Shown piece after piece: positions 1-11,777 of a stretch of 64,000 nt of DNA. Made by a program: the position numbers and the translations under genes. The notes beneath the pieces were generated by a model that searched no databases, had not been told where the DNA came from, and saw only the letters and a program-made list of their open reading frames with translations. The DNA comes from Turbatrix aceti (Eukaryota > Nematoda > Chromadorea > Rhabditida > Panagrolaimidae), in assembly GCA_963969345.1 (NCBI GenBank), contig OZ017770.1, positions 4,597,246 through 4,661,245 on the forward strand, read 5' to 3'. Positions within the stretch are counted from its first letter, which is position 1. Every line of letters begins with the position of its first letter.

Positions 1-678
1 AATAGATTGTTGGCCAGCTTTGATGGAATTCTGGTATTGCGATTCAAAGTTTACATCAAATTCCTCGCCACCTTGGAAGACATTTTCACCATAGGGACTG
101 AAAAAAGACAAACACTAAAATTATGGACATATATAAAATTAACTCTTACTCGTAATATACGGGTCGAATCTGATCATAGCAAATGTAATCATAATCAGTA
201 CGTAAGTGCGGTGAACGGGACGTCGACAGTCTGGCTTCGTCAACGATGGGTTCCTTCTCAATCAGACCGGTGAGTCCAACGTAATCACAAGTACGATAGA
301 TCGTGGTCATAAAGTTTGGCTTCCAAGTCGGTTCCCACAACTTGTGTTCTTTGTATTCGTATCTGATGTTCCAGTTCCGAACAAAATCGATGGCGATGCA
401 GAGCGCAATGAACAAGCAAGCCAGCAACTCCGAAATTCCCACCAGAGTTCGAGGAAAGGCGTCAAAAGTGACAAACCGAAGAACGTGAAACCCAGTGATA
501 ATCTGTAAAAAAAAGTTAGTGTCAATTATCGGGTAAAAAAACATACGTCGATCATAATCAGAGCTACGATCAAGAGAGACTGACGGTTTTTTGTGACATA
601 GTCTACGACGATGGTTTCTACCGAGCTCGAGGTGTGCTGCTTATTCTTTAGCAACGATGAATTGTGTATAGCAGGCAT
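1..678 (-). CDS. Two-pass membrane protein of unknown function, 3' part outside the window
   Basis: Three coding exons are visible: 547-678, 150-502 and 1-97 (open to the edge). Introns are 503-546 and 98-149, with donors GTATGT and GTAAGAG. The start at 678 is two bases after a pyrimidine-rich AG (TTTTATTTTAG), so it probably follows a spliced-leader or 5'UTR splice site. The first 44 residues lead into a hydrophobic segment, then a second hydrophobic stretch rich in L, A, C and I (about residues 60-82), then a tyrosine- and charge-rich soluble region. A stop codon at 146-148 would end a 162-residue protein. The donor just before it and a stop-free exon to base 1 (PYGENVFQGGEEF) make splicing past that stop more likely. 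I do not recognise the family. It is divergent from the NYN gene, with 654 bp between the starts. Confidence 0.6.
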
Positions 679-1332
679 CCCTAAAATAAAATACACTGCG
701 TTTAGCTGCAAAATGAAGATACACGCGAGTGAAGTACAACTTTACTTATCAACATTTTATAAAAGCCAGTCAACTCGGTGCAAAAAAGAAAATTTGATTT
801 CTGTGCTACACAAAAATAACTTTTGTTTCGGGTGACAGGTCCTCGAAACAAAACTGAAAGAGTAGATACCGAGCAACTATTGTGTTGAAGAAGACAGAAG
901 GCAAAAAAAGACGCAGTACCTTCCTCGAAAGCAACCCCAGCACCGTAACCAAAAAAGACAGAAAGTTGGTTGGCTACTAATTACTTTACACAAATATTGT
1001 TAAAACACAGAAAGCAAAAACATGTCCGGAAAGCAAAAAGGACAGAATCCATGAAGCTAAAATGCCAAGCGGAAAGCGCGGATCGGCAAAGTCGAGTGAG
1101 CATTGCAACGAGGCTGTCTCTCCCTACTGGACAAAAAACGCGCACGCGCTGCGCAAAAAACCGTTTTTGTTTTCAAACTGTTTCGCGATCTTTCGAAAAG
1201 TTTCGCGATCTTTCGAACGGTTTCGCGAAGGCGATCGATCATAACGCATAAGTTCATCTGTTGTTGTGTTATTGCAGCTTTAAGTGCGGGTTTACTTCTT
1301 GTGTTTTTTCGTCGTACTTTCGAATTCTTGCG
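679..1332. other. Divergent intergenic region
   Basis: This 654-bp stretch separates the left-edge membrane-protein gene (-) from the NYN gene (+), so it must hold both promoters. It contains a short tandem repeat (1181-1230). An AG acceptor at about 1277 (attgcag) is a likely trans-splice or 5'UTR splice site for the NYN gene. I see no convincing coding exon. Confidence 0.6.
1181..1230. repeat. 20-bp tandem repeat rich in TTCGAA/TCGCGA
   Basis: Two full units, tttcgcgatctttcgaaaag (1181-1200) and tttcgcgatctttcgaacgg (1201-1220), are followed by a partial third, tttcgcgaag. Each unit carries the small palindromes TCGCGA and TTCGAA. It lies about 100 bp upstream of the NYN start codon. Confidence 0.85.
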
Positions 1333-2631
1333 ATGAGTTGTTCCAAGCCTGTCACGAAGAACCGCGTCGTTATTCTTGATGCCATGAACATCATGCATGG
1401 CTGGACGGACCCGGTGTACTTTTTTGATGAGCACAACGATCCGCGTCCCAAAGGGATGCTTCTCCTGCAGGCTTTTTATTTTTGCATGAAGGAGGCGCAC
1501 TACACCTTTGCTGCTATCTTCAAGAAAGATTTGTACCGCTACTCGCGCGATATTGCTAGCGGGTGGGTCATCGAGGTGAGTTTTAATATTTTTTTTCGAT
1601 TGCATGTCAGTAATAAAGCGACTTTCAGGAACTCGACAAACTTGGCCTTATCAAGTACCCAGAGGACGCTGGTTTGGAAGCGGACGATCGCTGCGCCATC
1701 CGCTTAGCCGAGAAGCTCGGCGGCGTGATCGTCACCAACGACTGTTACAGAAACCACCGGGAAGACTTTCCGAACTTCGATTTTGAAAATCGTCTCATTC
1801 GGTTCACAGTTGTACCCAATCAAGACTTTAACTTGCGCAACGCCCAAAAAACAGTGCAGTTTTTTGCTCATTTCACGTTGGATCCTTCGTTTGAAAGTGG
1901 GTTGTTTTTGACAATGCTGAAGTCACATTTGAGTTATTTTAGAGAAAAGTGTGGTCTCGAGTGAAAACGCCGAAGAATTCCAAGCATTGATGGACGCGAT
2001 TCACAGCGACCTTGTGAATCCGACATCGTTCACCGAGAAGAGGGATAAGGTGCATCACATCATCGGTTACCTGCAGCACCAGGAATGCGTGTGTTTGGGC
2101 ATTGAATCAATTCCTGGCTACAAGGAATACGAAAGCAAGGTCTTTCCCTTTAAGGACTACGCTGTTTTCATGGACCACTTGAATTCCGTCACACAGCAGA
2201 AAACCACTCTGAGCATCGTGATGAAGGATGTTCGAGAAGCTTTGATGAAGTCGGCGAGTGAATCCTCGTTTAACTTGGACACTGCGGTTGAATACGATGA
2301 GTCGGAGTCCGACTTCACGTTTCATCTTGGTGGACCGCCGGTCGACGCCGTGATGCCCGACGCCCCAAAGCCCGACGCCGCCGTCAATCTTGGCGTTGCG
2401 AAGCTCGACATCTCGGTCAATCTTGGCGCAGCGAAAGGCGACGCCCCGGAGCCCCCCGCTGTGAACTCCGTCGCCCCGGTCAGTCCTGGCTCAGCGAAGA
2501 TCGGCGCCGTGAAGCCTAACGCCCCGGAGTCCAACGCCGTGAAGTCTGACGCCCCGGAGCCCAGTGCCGTGGTTAATCTTCGCTCATGGGAAATCGACAC
2601 CGACGACTCGGACGACTGTTATGACATGTAA
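1333..2631 (+). CDS. NYN-domain RNase-like protein (Regnase/ZC3H12-type PIN fold)
   Basis: Exons 1333-1575, 1629-1896 and 1943-2631 give 399 residues. The N-terminal half is an NYN domain of the ZC3H12/Regnase kind: VVILDAMNI with Asp16 and Asn19, then EADDRCAIRLAEKLGG and VIVTND with Asp100/Asp101 and Asp119. These are the expected metal-binding acids, so endoribonuclease activity is likely. The CCCH zinc finger that follows this domain in Regnases is not visible. Instead there is an acidic middle region and a proline/alanine-rich tail (about residues 300-385) in which short units such as SDAPEP and NLGAAK recur, ending in an acidic DTDDSDDCYDM. The likely role is cytoplasmic RNA turnover; the target is unknown. 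Intron 2 has only one acceptor (TTTTAG) that keeps the frame open. Exon structure is certain in frame; function is inferred from the domain. Confidence 0.85.
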
Positions 2632-4093
2632 ATGTTTGTGTAATATTGTTGTTTTGAGTTTTTTTCGGAGATTCTGTTGTGTTTTTTGATTTTAGTTTCC
2701 ATATTTTTTTGAGCTGTGTACAAGTTTTTGTCTTTGTTTAAGAAAAATATGGTTGTTACTGGACAGACTGCTGGGGACATTTTGCATAATGACCATTTGA
2801 GTGTTGCGAGTATCGTCTAAAATATCAGGTAAGGTCTGCGGACTTACCTGAAAGTTATCGTAGGCTATTTGTTTTAGTGTATCGCGTTGCGGTTTTATAG
2901 GGCTTTGGAAAATGTCAGTTAATCGGTTAGCTGTACTGAATATTCCAAGTACACGCTGCCTATCAGGATCGCACAAAAGCTTTGTTTCAATTTACACTCG
3001 TTCAATCCCCCCATGCTTTTCGCTTCGCCACACACATTCTCCGTCCAACCATTTTTTTCGGAAAACAATGCTACATTTTACAGGTTGACAAATAACTTAA
3101 TTGATTTTTTGGTTTTTTTTCTTTTTTTTCAGGTGTGTTCACAATTATGGTTTTATGAAAATAAAATATTGTGGTTGTCGGATAATGGCAAAATGACAAT
3201 ATAATTGCTATAATTATAAATTTTTCTAATTCAAGAAAAAAAAACAAATAAAAATGATGAGAAACCAGATCACACAAAAGAAAATCAAATATCAAAATTT
3301 CCACATAGAATAATACCGAATTGAAAATTTATTTGCAAAAATCGTTCAAAAAATACTGTTGACCGACGTTTCCCACATGTATTATTAAATACATTGTTGC
3401 TGTGTTAAATGCGTTGTTGATGGTTATTTGGATTCCTTAGTTTGTCCACTGGTGTCTTACATTAATGTTTACACGAAAGCGTGTTCTAGAATTTTTACCT
3501 GGGGGAGCTAAGGGCACCTCGTCAGGTCATTAGAGCAAAAATAATTAGCTTCGTATGTAGTATTGTTTCTATAAAAGCTGGCAAGATCATAAGCTTGAAG
3601 TAGTTTTTAACCATTATGCTTATCGATATGAGAAATCGCCGAGTTTAGGTTGTATCGCTTTAATTTTCATTTCGCGAGCCAGAGAACAAAACGAACGAAT
3701 TCGGATGCACCGATGCCATGTGGATGAACCTTTTATTCGACAGCGCAATTTGGCCTTCATGCTGCAAATGCCTGACAAACAAAAAAGAAAAAAAATTGTC
3801 CTGGTGTGCGTCACGACACGAAAGTGCCGTTGGCAATGCTTTTGCCATTGCCACAGCTAAAGACACTGGGCATGCTCTGAATTGACCAGCCGCATTTCTG
3901 CCAGACAGACGTACTCGTTAAAACCACTCATGTTACTCTTTTTTTTCGTCTGAATGTTTTTTGGTTGTTTTGTTACGTGATATCCGCAATGGCATTTTAT
4001 ACCATGAAATTATTTTTTACGTTTTTTAATTTTTTGCAGCGTGAATTTTAGACATTCCGTAAAATATATCAACTCATGTACATATAAATTGTC
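2632..4093. other. AT-rich intergenic region
   Basis: This is the 3' flank of the NYN gene and 5' flank of the ELAPOR-like gene. A 285-nt minus-strand open frame at 2692-2976 contains a GTAAGT but no ATG at its head and no recognisable domain. Possible acceptors before the ELAPOR start lie near 4040-4050 (tttttgcag, gaattttag). Nothing else is supported. Confidence 0.5.
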
Positions 4094-7000
4094 ATGATCG
4101 GTGTTAGCTTTTTCAAATTAGTGGTTCATTTGTGTTTTATGTAAGTTTGGTTTTTTTGCCGGTTGAGTGAATTTGCATTTTTATTCAGAATTTATATTTT
4201 TATTTCTACTTATGCCAAAGTCTGCGATGAATCTGAATTTGTTTACGATTACACAGAATGTGACAGGAACGGTGAGAGATGGCGCATTGCTGTTCCCAAG
4301 TCTCATTCTGTGACTTGTGATAACATTCCACCACCTCAAAGCGGCGTAAATTGCTGTAAGTCTCCAGTATGTACCCTGCAATTTTACTTGTTACATTTTT
4401 TTAGCATTTTCCTGTCCGGCGGGACATTTCTTGGACCTGCAGAAACAAAAGTGTGATGAATGTCCACCTGGTAGACTATTTTAAAGGATATAGTAAAATG
4501 AAACAAGCACTATTTTAGGCACATTTAGCCTCGGATCAGGCCAACGATTCGAGGATTTATCAAAGTGGCCAGATGGCTTTTCCGTTGAAAACATGCAGGA
4601 CAGCTCTGAAAATTATTATTCACCGGGTTCATCGAGCGCCAGTATCCCTGAAAGCTGTTCTACGACGTTCGTCTTTTATTTTTGAGCTCATAAAAAGCAT
4701 TTAATTTGGTTTTTAAGAGTCGGATGGGTGATAGAAAGCGGACAAATTCGATATCGGCCTTCAACATGCATTTCAACACTCAAAATATTACTACACGTTA
4801 TTCACAGTGGTTATATCGAATTTTATTACAAAATGCCAAAGAATAGCCGGGGTCTTGTATCTCACATTGATGTCCGCAACGAACAATGTCAAAGTTATAG
4901 GTAACATTTTTTTTGCAAAAAAAAACAAGAAAAAAGGAACATAACATTTTTAGCAACACGTTTGCTTCGCTCTTTCGCAAAGACACTGAAGACGTCGGAA
5001 GTTCTGGCGATTGGCAGATAAAGCGTCTGGAGTTACAGAAGGGACAAAATTTGATAACATGGCAAATCGCAAACAATGTCGAAATGACTACCCTTGCAGA
5101 TGTTATTTACATTGCCAAAATTGACGTTTTTGGAATTGCATACACGTCTTCTTGCTCAAAATGCCCAGCAGGCATGTTTGCAGCCAAATCCGGCCAAAAG
5201 CAATGCACATCTTGTCAGAAGGACTCATATAGTTACCCGGGAGCAACGTCGTGTCGTCTCTGCGAAAGTGACGAGTATGCAAATTTCAAGCTGACTGGAT
5301 GTGTGCCTAAACCGCCGTGCCAAAGGTACGACTATTATCCCACATACAGCAGTTGCCAAAATGGAAAACTAAACATTAACTACAACCGAGTACTGCCTTC
5401 AATCTGCCGAGATAGTTTACCGAATTCCATTGAGGTTGGGGACACGCACTAAATTTTCATGCATAAGTAATTATTTAGAAACCGCAGTCTGAAAACAATC
5501 ATGCATGCCTTAAATGCAGCCCTGGAATGGCTCGTAATTCAGATGGAATATGCAAATTTTGCAATCCAAATGAGTACTCGGATGGGTCTGGATGCCATAT
5601 TTGCCCTTCCAAAGCCCGACCTAACTATGGATTTTTTTTCACAAATTGGGAAAGGCTGCCTGATGTCTCAGACGTGTCTTGCGAATACACCACATTTGGT
5701 ATGTACTTTTCCATACTCTTTAACATTCTTGTTTTTATGTACATTGCAGAACAAAATCGTGAATGCCAAAACAACGCAGCCTGGGTGCCTAAAGGTGACA
5801 GGCTGGAATCCGGTACCACTCGTGACGTTGGATTGGCTTTGGAATTTGCTGTCAATATTACAACTGGGTTTTTTAATCCTATGTGGCAGAAAAATAGTCA
5901 TGATTTGCCGACAACGCCTGTCTCGGTTCTGTCGCTTGACTTAGAGACAAAGTGTGCAGATGAAAGCTGCACACTATACATCGTCCAAGAAATCATCAAG
6001 CTTCAGAACTTATTTCGCTTTCTTGCAATGTTTAACGGAACGACCAAGCGTGAAACTTATCACTTTCCATTGTACCACAACGGAAAGAGCAGAATCATTG
6101 TGGCCTTCATGCGGAGTCAAGCGGCGACTGCAAACGATGTATTATCGGACAAAGCGATTATTTACGCTTTCAATCTGACTAATGTGGGTGACGCAGCGAC
6201 AAAGAAAGGCGCCGGTGGCGCAGATAGCTGTGTACCGTGTCCATCGACCAATGCCAACGGCGAATGCCAGCCCTGTCCGCCAGGTTATTATATCGAACCT
6301 GGCGCAAACATCTGCGTTCAGTGTCCGTTAGGCAAAGTGCTAAATCAGACTTCTAACTTAATTGGCGTCCAAAGTTGCATTTATTGCGGAACAAATATGA
6401 TATCTTCGGATGGGGTGAAATGCAACTTCGATGGACAAGTTAGCTTGCAATCTGCCGGGAAAACACTAAAGTTCAACTTATACCCTCTCAAAGACGTAAA
6501 ACTGGCTGCTGAAGGCATCAGAGTCTTTGCGCGGGAAGGAAATTCTTATTTTCATTCCTTCAATGTCAGCCTGTTCAACGAAGGAGTTCAGTGCTCGGAC
6601 AGCAGCATGGCGCCAGGCTACACAGGCACTTCCGTAAGTTTGTTTTTATTTTGGTAACCAAAAATTTTTTGGGGTTTTCAGTCAATTGAAGCAGATACTC
6701 AGTTTTGTCGATCCACAGCAGTACCGATTGCGAAGTCCAACAATGAGACTGCTGAAAAGTTGGCATACATGTCATCTTTTACGATTGGTCGTCATTTGGG
6801 CGTAATAACGCTGGATCGCACGTACAAAGGCTTTGAGCTAACTGATAAAAACCTGGAATATGGCAAGTTAAATAATTTTTCAAATTCTTAAACGCCACTT
6901 ATTTCAGATGGAATGAAGGCGGATAGCCGGCCAATAGATGTTAACTTTTTCTTTGAACCAGTAAAATCTCAAATTAAAATCTGCCAAAACGGTACTCTGG

Positions 7001-7748
7001 GTGTTGTGACCGTTCGTTGTGAACCGACGGCCAGCGAACCCCAAGTTCGGTTATCGAGAAACTGTCCAGATGGTACATGCAATGGATGCCTGTTTCACAT
7101 GATCGTAGAAAGCAGCAATGGATGTCCTATCTGTGATTCTGAGGATTACCAGAAAATTCGAAGCGAATGCGTCGATGGCAAGCAAACCGTTCATTTCATT
7201 CCTTCAAAGTATGTTTTTTTTTAAAGTTTACTATTGTTCAACTCATTTCCGTTTTGCAGACACTGCATCTTAGTCGGTGCAAAAAGCAAGGAACAGATTG
7301 AAAATTGCACAAGTCTCAGCGGACTGAAACTGCTGCTGCTCCTTGCGTCGGTACTTATTGGGCTTCTTGTTTTGGTAGTTATAATATTTTACCAAAGAAA
7401 TAAGAGGTACTATTCTGAATTATTTTTTATGATAGCAACGTACTTTTCTTTTCAGCCTTGAACATCGCTACCACCGTATTATCGAGGGTCGAGAACCCGA
7501 CGAAGTGCGAACATGCGGGCTGGATAGCGACGACGAAGATGATGTAGGATTGTTTTGATTTTTATATTTTGTGTATAATATGTACTTTTTAGGAAGAAGA
7601 CGCATCAAACACACGGGTCTACTTTGGAAAAACCAAAAGCGACTACGTTGTCGGCATATCAAAGTCAAAAAAGACTAAGGAAGAAAAGACACAGAACAAC
7701 GATACATCGTTGCTGACAGAATACTCGCTTTCAAACGAATCCGATTAA
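4094..7748 (+). CDS. ELAPOR: ELAPOR (KIAA1324/EIG121)-type type I membrane receptor
   Basis: Thirteen exons (4094-4140, 4189-4355, 4405-4470, 4519-4666, 4718-4900, 4954-5434, 5479-5698, 5750-6633, 6682-6862, 6908-7208, 7260-7406, 7456-7543, 7593-7748) give 1022 residues, close to human ELAPOR1 (about 1013). A signal peptide starts at MIGVSFFKLVVHL. It is followed by the family N-terminus (YDYTECDRNGERWRIAVP), ephrin-receptor-like cysteine modules such as CPPGYYIEPGANICVQC, a mannose-6-phosphate-receptor-like lumenal region, one transmembrane helix (about 916-938) and an acidic, serine-rich tail. Family members act in endolysosomal and trans-Golgi trafficking and autophagy. The start was chosen because its signal peptide splices in frame into exon 2. 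The intron at 6863-6907 begins GC, and the one at 5699-5749 is in frame without a stop. Confidence 0.92.
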
Positions 7749-8181
7749 TCACTAACAAACTACAAGCACCATCATCGTGTTTACCGGGCTAACTTTATTT
7801 TCTATCAACGCCATTCAATTGTTTTGTTTTTTACAGTATTTGTTTTTATACATAAAAATTCACCTTTTTTCGCTTGAACCAGAATTTATTCCATCTATTG
7901 CATATCCGAAAAAAAATCATTCGGCACTACGAATACACATATTACGTTCGTTGGCATGAGAAGGTCATCCGTGTAACCGTATCATTGGCTCGTTTTCGTC
8001 AAATACTAAAGGCATTGCCTGAAAAACGATTCAAATCAATGAATGCAGTGTGAAACAGTCAGAAACATTTCGACCATGATATAATGTTTACAAATTATAA
8101 AAAAAGTTTAAATCAGATCGTAAAAGAAGGAAACCGATTTAAACTTACTTTTTTGCAGTCAAATAGATAGTCTCGGAGCCC
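7749..8181. other. Convergent 3' intergenic region
   Basis: This 433-bp stretch lies between the ends of the ELAPOR-like (+) and PPM phosphatase (-) genes and should hold both 3'UTRs. It is AT-rich with no clear AATAAA. No coding exon is supported. Confidence 0.5.
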
Positions 8182-10111
8182 CTAATTGTTGTTGCTAGAA
8201 ATATCTTTCTTGCCCGTGTCAGTAGCAGAATCACCGATATCTCCTTCGTTGGAGATGATTTTGTCACCGTCTTCAGTTGATTGAACCTCGGTCGAGGTTT
8301 CGTCAGCGCCTTCACCAGTATTTGTTTCAGAAGGAACCCCAAAGTAATTGTCAAATTCCACTTCGGAATCACGTTCCACGTTTTCAGTGCTCAGTTTGAA
8401 GCTGACTCGGCGTTGGATTGTTGGTGAACCACCGCCAGAATGAATCAACACAGACTGGACGTCAGTCAGAGAACTTTCGATTTGGACGCCGTCAGTTCTT
8501 TCAACATTCTGCTCGACGAGAACCACAAGCTCCTCGGCCACCAGATCTTTTGTATCTTTAAGATTAATCTGCGCATCGTGGTCGTGAGCCTTGCGATGTT
8601 CAGGTGGAGTGCAATACTGAAGATCGCTGTCCGTTTTTGAAAGACCTGCAATTTCAGACAGATGGGGTACCGGAGTTTTGCGTTGCTCAGGCGGCGTCCG
8701 GAAAGGAACATCTTGGTTGTGGTCGCTAGGATGAGCACCGCTGTCATGTACAGGTAAACCGGAGTGCTGCAGGGGTTCCTTGTGTGGAGACCGGCTGGCA
8801 GGCGACATCCACGGCATCAACCGATTTTTTTTAACACCATCTGCACTGGAGTCAGCGTACTTCGGAGGCGGGTTTTGAGCACTCGAATCTCTTTCATCGC
8901 TTGAAACGTTCTCGAAAAGTGAAGGGATATCTTGATCATCGTCTTCATCGTAGTCGGAGTCCGACTCATGCTTCTTAAATAATAAAATGTATTGTGTACA
9001 TAAAATTTAACACCTTACAAGTCCTTTAGTAGAATGGAATCCCCGCTGAACATAACGAATAAGCAGATCATCCGGTGAAAGATTTGCAACGGCACTTTGG
9101 AAGGTTGTATCATTGAGACGGGTTTTATATTCGGGCATCTTGTCACCAAGCAGACAGAGGATCAAGATCGCTGTCATGTTATCACATCCCAGGTGCTGTT
9201 CGGTATCTGGGGAAATACAACACTCCAGCATTTCCATAAGAACCTAAAAAACCCTTGAATAAAACCCCAAAAGCTTCCAAATCCATCCTACTTCTTCACA
9301 AGTGCAGCCAGCGGATATCCGAGGAGTGACAAAGTCGACAACCTCCTGATCGCTCATGACATCCCACACACCGTCACAGGCGATAAAGATGAAGTCAATG
9401 TCCTTCGTGAGTGGACAAACAGTCACATCCGGCATCGCGGTCACGCACTGCTCGTGCGGGTAGAGGTTCTCCCTTGTTTTGAGTGAGTAGTCGCCGAATG
9501 CTCGTGATAGTGCAAGAGAACCGTTTACCCTGTCATTGATAACGCTGCCTCCGGCTCTGGAAATGCGTTTGGACTCTTTGTGATGAAATGGCTTGTGATC
9601 GATGCTCAGCGGCACTGCTCGGCCATGCAGCGACATAATGGCTCGTGAATCTCCAACGTTGGCGCAGTATACAGTATCGTTTTTGATAACAACCACATTT
9701 GCGGTAGATCCGGATGACTCACTGTTGATACCGGCGTCGTCACGCATGTAGTCATCGAATTCGAGGCAACCACACGTCAGCCCTTGAGGGACGTTATTCG
9801 CACGAAAAAATTGATTGTTGAACATCCACCGGTGTAGATGGGTGCTCAGAAACTGCGAGACCATAGCCCCGCCATGGCCGTCGAAGACCCCGAAGAAGCC
9901 GCCTCTGGGATCATCCGGCAGACCGAGAATCTGCGTGTGATAATCCTCCATTGCTAAAGCAAGCAACTCGCGACTCTCTGCGTATCGATTTAGTTAGTCA
10001 CAACTTACTTGGACGCCATCCCTGCATCTTGCAAGAAGCAACGGAAAACGTTTCATTTTCAGCAAAGCTGATGTCCTTCTGCTTGACGGGGTCACTGAGG
10101 TTCTGACCCAT
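8182..10111 (-). CDS. PPM/PP2C-family metal-dependent Ser/Thr phosphatase
   Basis: Exons 10009-10111, 9292-9953, 9019-9243 and 8182-8973 give 593 residues. The start reads MGQNLSDPV, a PPM1-type head with a possible N-myristoylation glycine. The catalytic fold is complete: GWRPTMEDYHT, VFDGHGG, NVGDSRAI, SRAFGDYSLKT, ACDGVWDVMSDQEVVDF and GCDNMTAI, with the metal-binding aspartates present. Acceptor 9953/9954 was chosen over an earlier AG because it restores the conserved GWRxxMED. Two further hydrophilic exons add an acidic tail (KHESDSDYDEDDDQD, proline-rich TPPE repeats) not found in the shorter PPM1A/PPM-2 enzymes, so localisation or partners may differ. The protein resembles nematode PPM-2 more than the PPM1G group. 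Intron 1 carries a TACTAAC-like branch sequence. Confidence 0.92.
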
Positions 10112-10719
10112 ACCGTCGCTCTGGAGTCACAAACAACACAAAAAGAGCCGAAGAGCGCCTGTAAGTGCCGAAATAAACTGTTTGGATCGCAAAAAGCTAT
10201 GCATAAAAATAAGACGTGAAATAAATCACGTGTCAGTGAGGGGATAAAGCATGGGGCACCGTGTGGTCAGGGCGGGCGGGAGTGCTTGCTGCCTGGGCAT
10301 ATGACAACTGCCTATCGCTTGCCACAATCAAAACAAAAAAAAAGTCCTACACTGCGCACTCACTTCACGGAATAATCACGGAAGCAGACAGTGAGTCAAA
10401 ATAATACGGCCGGGACAGAGAAAGGAATATGCAACGGGTCTGTCTCACTCTCACTTGCATTGCCCAGGAAGCAGACAAATTTTTGCGTGATGCTAGTCAT
10501 TGGGAACAAAAAGCCAAGCGAATTACGAGGTTCTGTTTTTACGTGGCGATAGTTAGTAAAAGCAATGAAGACGTGTGTGTGCTACGTGGTTATGACATAG
10601 CGCTCCCACGTAGCCATTTTGTCGTTTCAATCGTATGAATGAATACAGTTTTTTAAATTTTTTTCAATTGATTTTCAGGCAGCTCAAAGCACGGCATGCG
10701 CTAGAGCTTATCTAGGCGA
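10112..10719. other. Divergent promoter region, PPM phosphatase / TMEM165
   Basis: This 608-bp stretch separates the divergent starts. A good acceptor (ttgattttcag at about 10668-10678) lies 41 bp before the TMEM165 ATG and probably marks trans-splicing or a 5'UTR intron. I saw no gene here. Confidence 0.5.
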
Positions 10720-11777
10720 ATGCACTTTTTTAACTTTTGCGGCACACTGTGTGTGCTTGCAACTGCAGTCTCGCTCACTCTCGGTGATTACTCGATTCCC
10801 GAGGTTCAACCTATACCGGTAGAAGTCGACAGTGACGGCAACCTTCGCATCGCGCAGCAAAACGACTCTATCAGCGGTTCTACGAAGGTTTGTTTTGTTT
10901 TTATGATTCACGACGAAGTTATAAGCATTCAATTCATTTTAGCTAGATGTCGGGTTTTATCACGCGTTTGTGGCATCGCTTTCCGTCATCATCGTATCAG
11001 AGATTGGCGACAAAACATGGTTCATTGCCGCTATCATGGCGATGAAGCACTCGCGTATTGCCGTCTTTGCAGGAGCTATATCGGCACTGGCGTTGATGAC
11101 CGTGCTTTCAGGTAAGCTAATGTTCTCTGATTTTATTTTCTAATCTTTTTTTTAGCTTGCCTTGGTTGGGTTACCCAGATAATTCCTCATAAATTTACTT
11201 TCTACATTTCAACGGCTTTGTTCGCTGTTTTTGGTCTGAAGATGTTGCACGAAGGATATCACATGTCCGCTGATGAAGGCGCTGAAGAGTACGAAGAAGC
11301 CAATGCCGAGGTTCAGAAAACTACCCTTGAATTGGATAGCAGCCGTCTGGGAGATCTCGAAAGTGGCTCACGTCCGGCGTAAGTCAAATGCAATTTTTAT
11401 CAAGCAAAAAAAATGTTTGTTGGTTTAGATCGAGCACATGGGCTGTTGTCAGCTTCTTCTCGTCGATATTCATCAAATCCTGCATGCTCACGTTTGTCGC
11501 TGAATGGGGCGATCGCAGTCAACTGACGACCATTATTCTGGCTGCTCGCGAAGATGTCGCTGGCGTTATTATCGGTGGCGTCCTTGGCCACACAATTTGC
11601 ACGGGAATTGCTGTCATCTTCGGTCGACTTCTTGCTCAACGTATTTCAGTTCGCACAGGTAGGCTTGGTTCCACATTATGAATAATGATGCAATAATTTT
11701 TTACAGTCACTTTGGTCGGTGGTTTCGTCTTCATCCTTTTCGCGCTTTCGGCTTTCTTCGTTGAATCAGACATCTAA
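10720..11777 (+). CDS. TMEM165: TMEM165/Gdt1-family Golgi cation/proton transporter
   Basis: Exons 10720-10887, 10943-11111, 11156-11378, 11429-11658 and 11707-11777 give 286 residues. A signal-like N-terminus (FFNFCGTLCVLATAVSLTLG) is followed by two copies of the UPF0016 hydrophobic repeat. Each carries the signature E-x-G-D-(K/R)-(S/T): SEIGDKTWF at about residues 75-83 and AEWGDRSQL at about 211-219. A charged central loop (about 140-185) separates them. The family exchanges Mn2+/Ca2+ for H+ across the Golgi membrane and supports Mn-dependent glycosyltransferases, such as the GALNT enzyme later in this window (no regulatory link is implied). The protein ends right after the last helix, as in orthologues. 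A possible AATAAA lies at about 11994. Confidence 0.93.

Noticed and set aside
146..148. Stop codon as the end of the left-edge membrane protein
   Set aside because: A strong donor just before it and an open next exon suggest splicing past it; kept as the less likely alternative.
2692..2976. 94-codon minus-strand frame with an internal GTAAGT
   Set aside because: It has no ATG at its head, the possible intron is only about 31 nt, and the product matches nothing recognisable.
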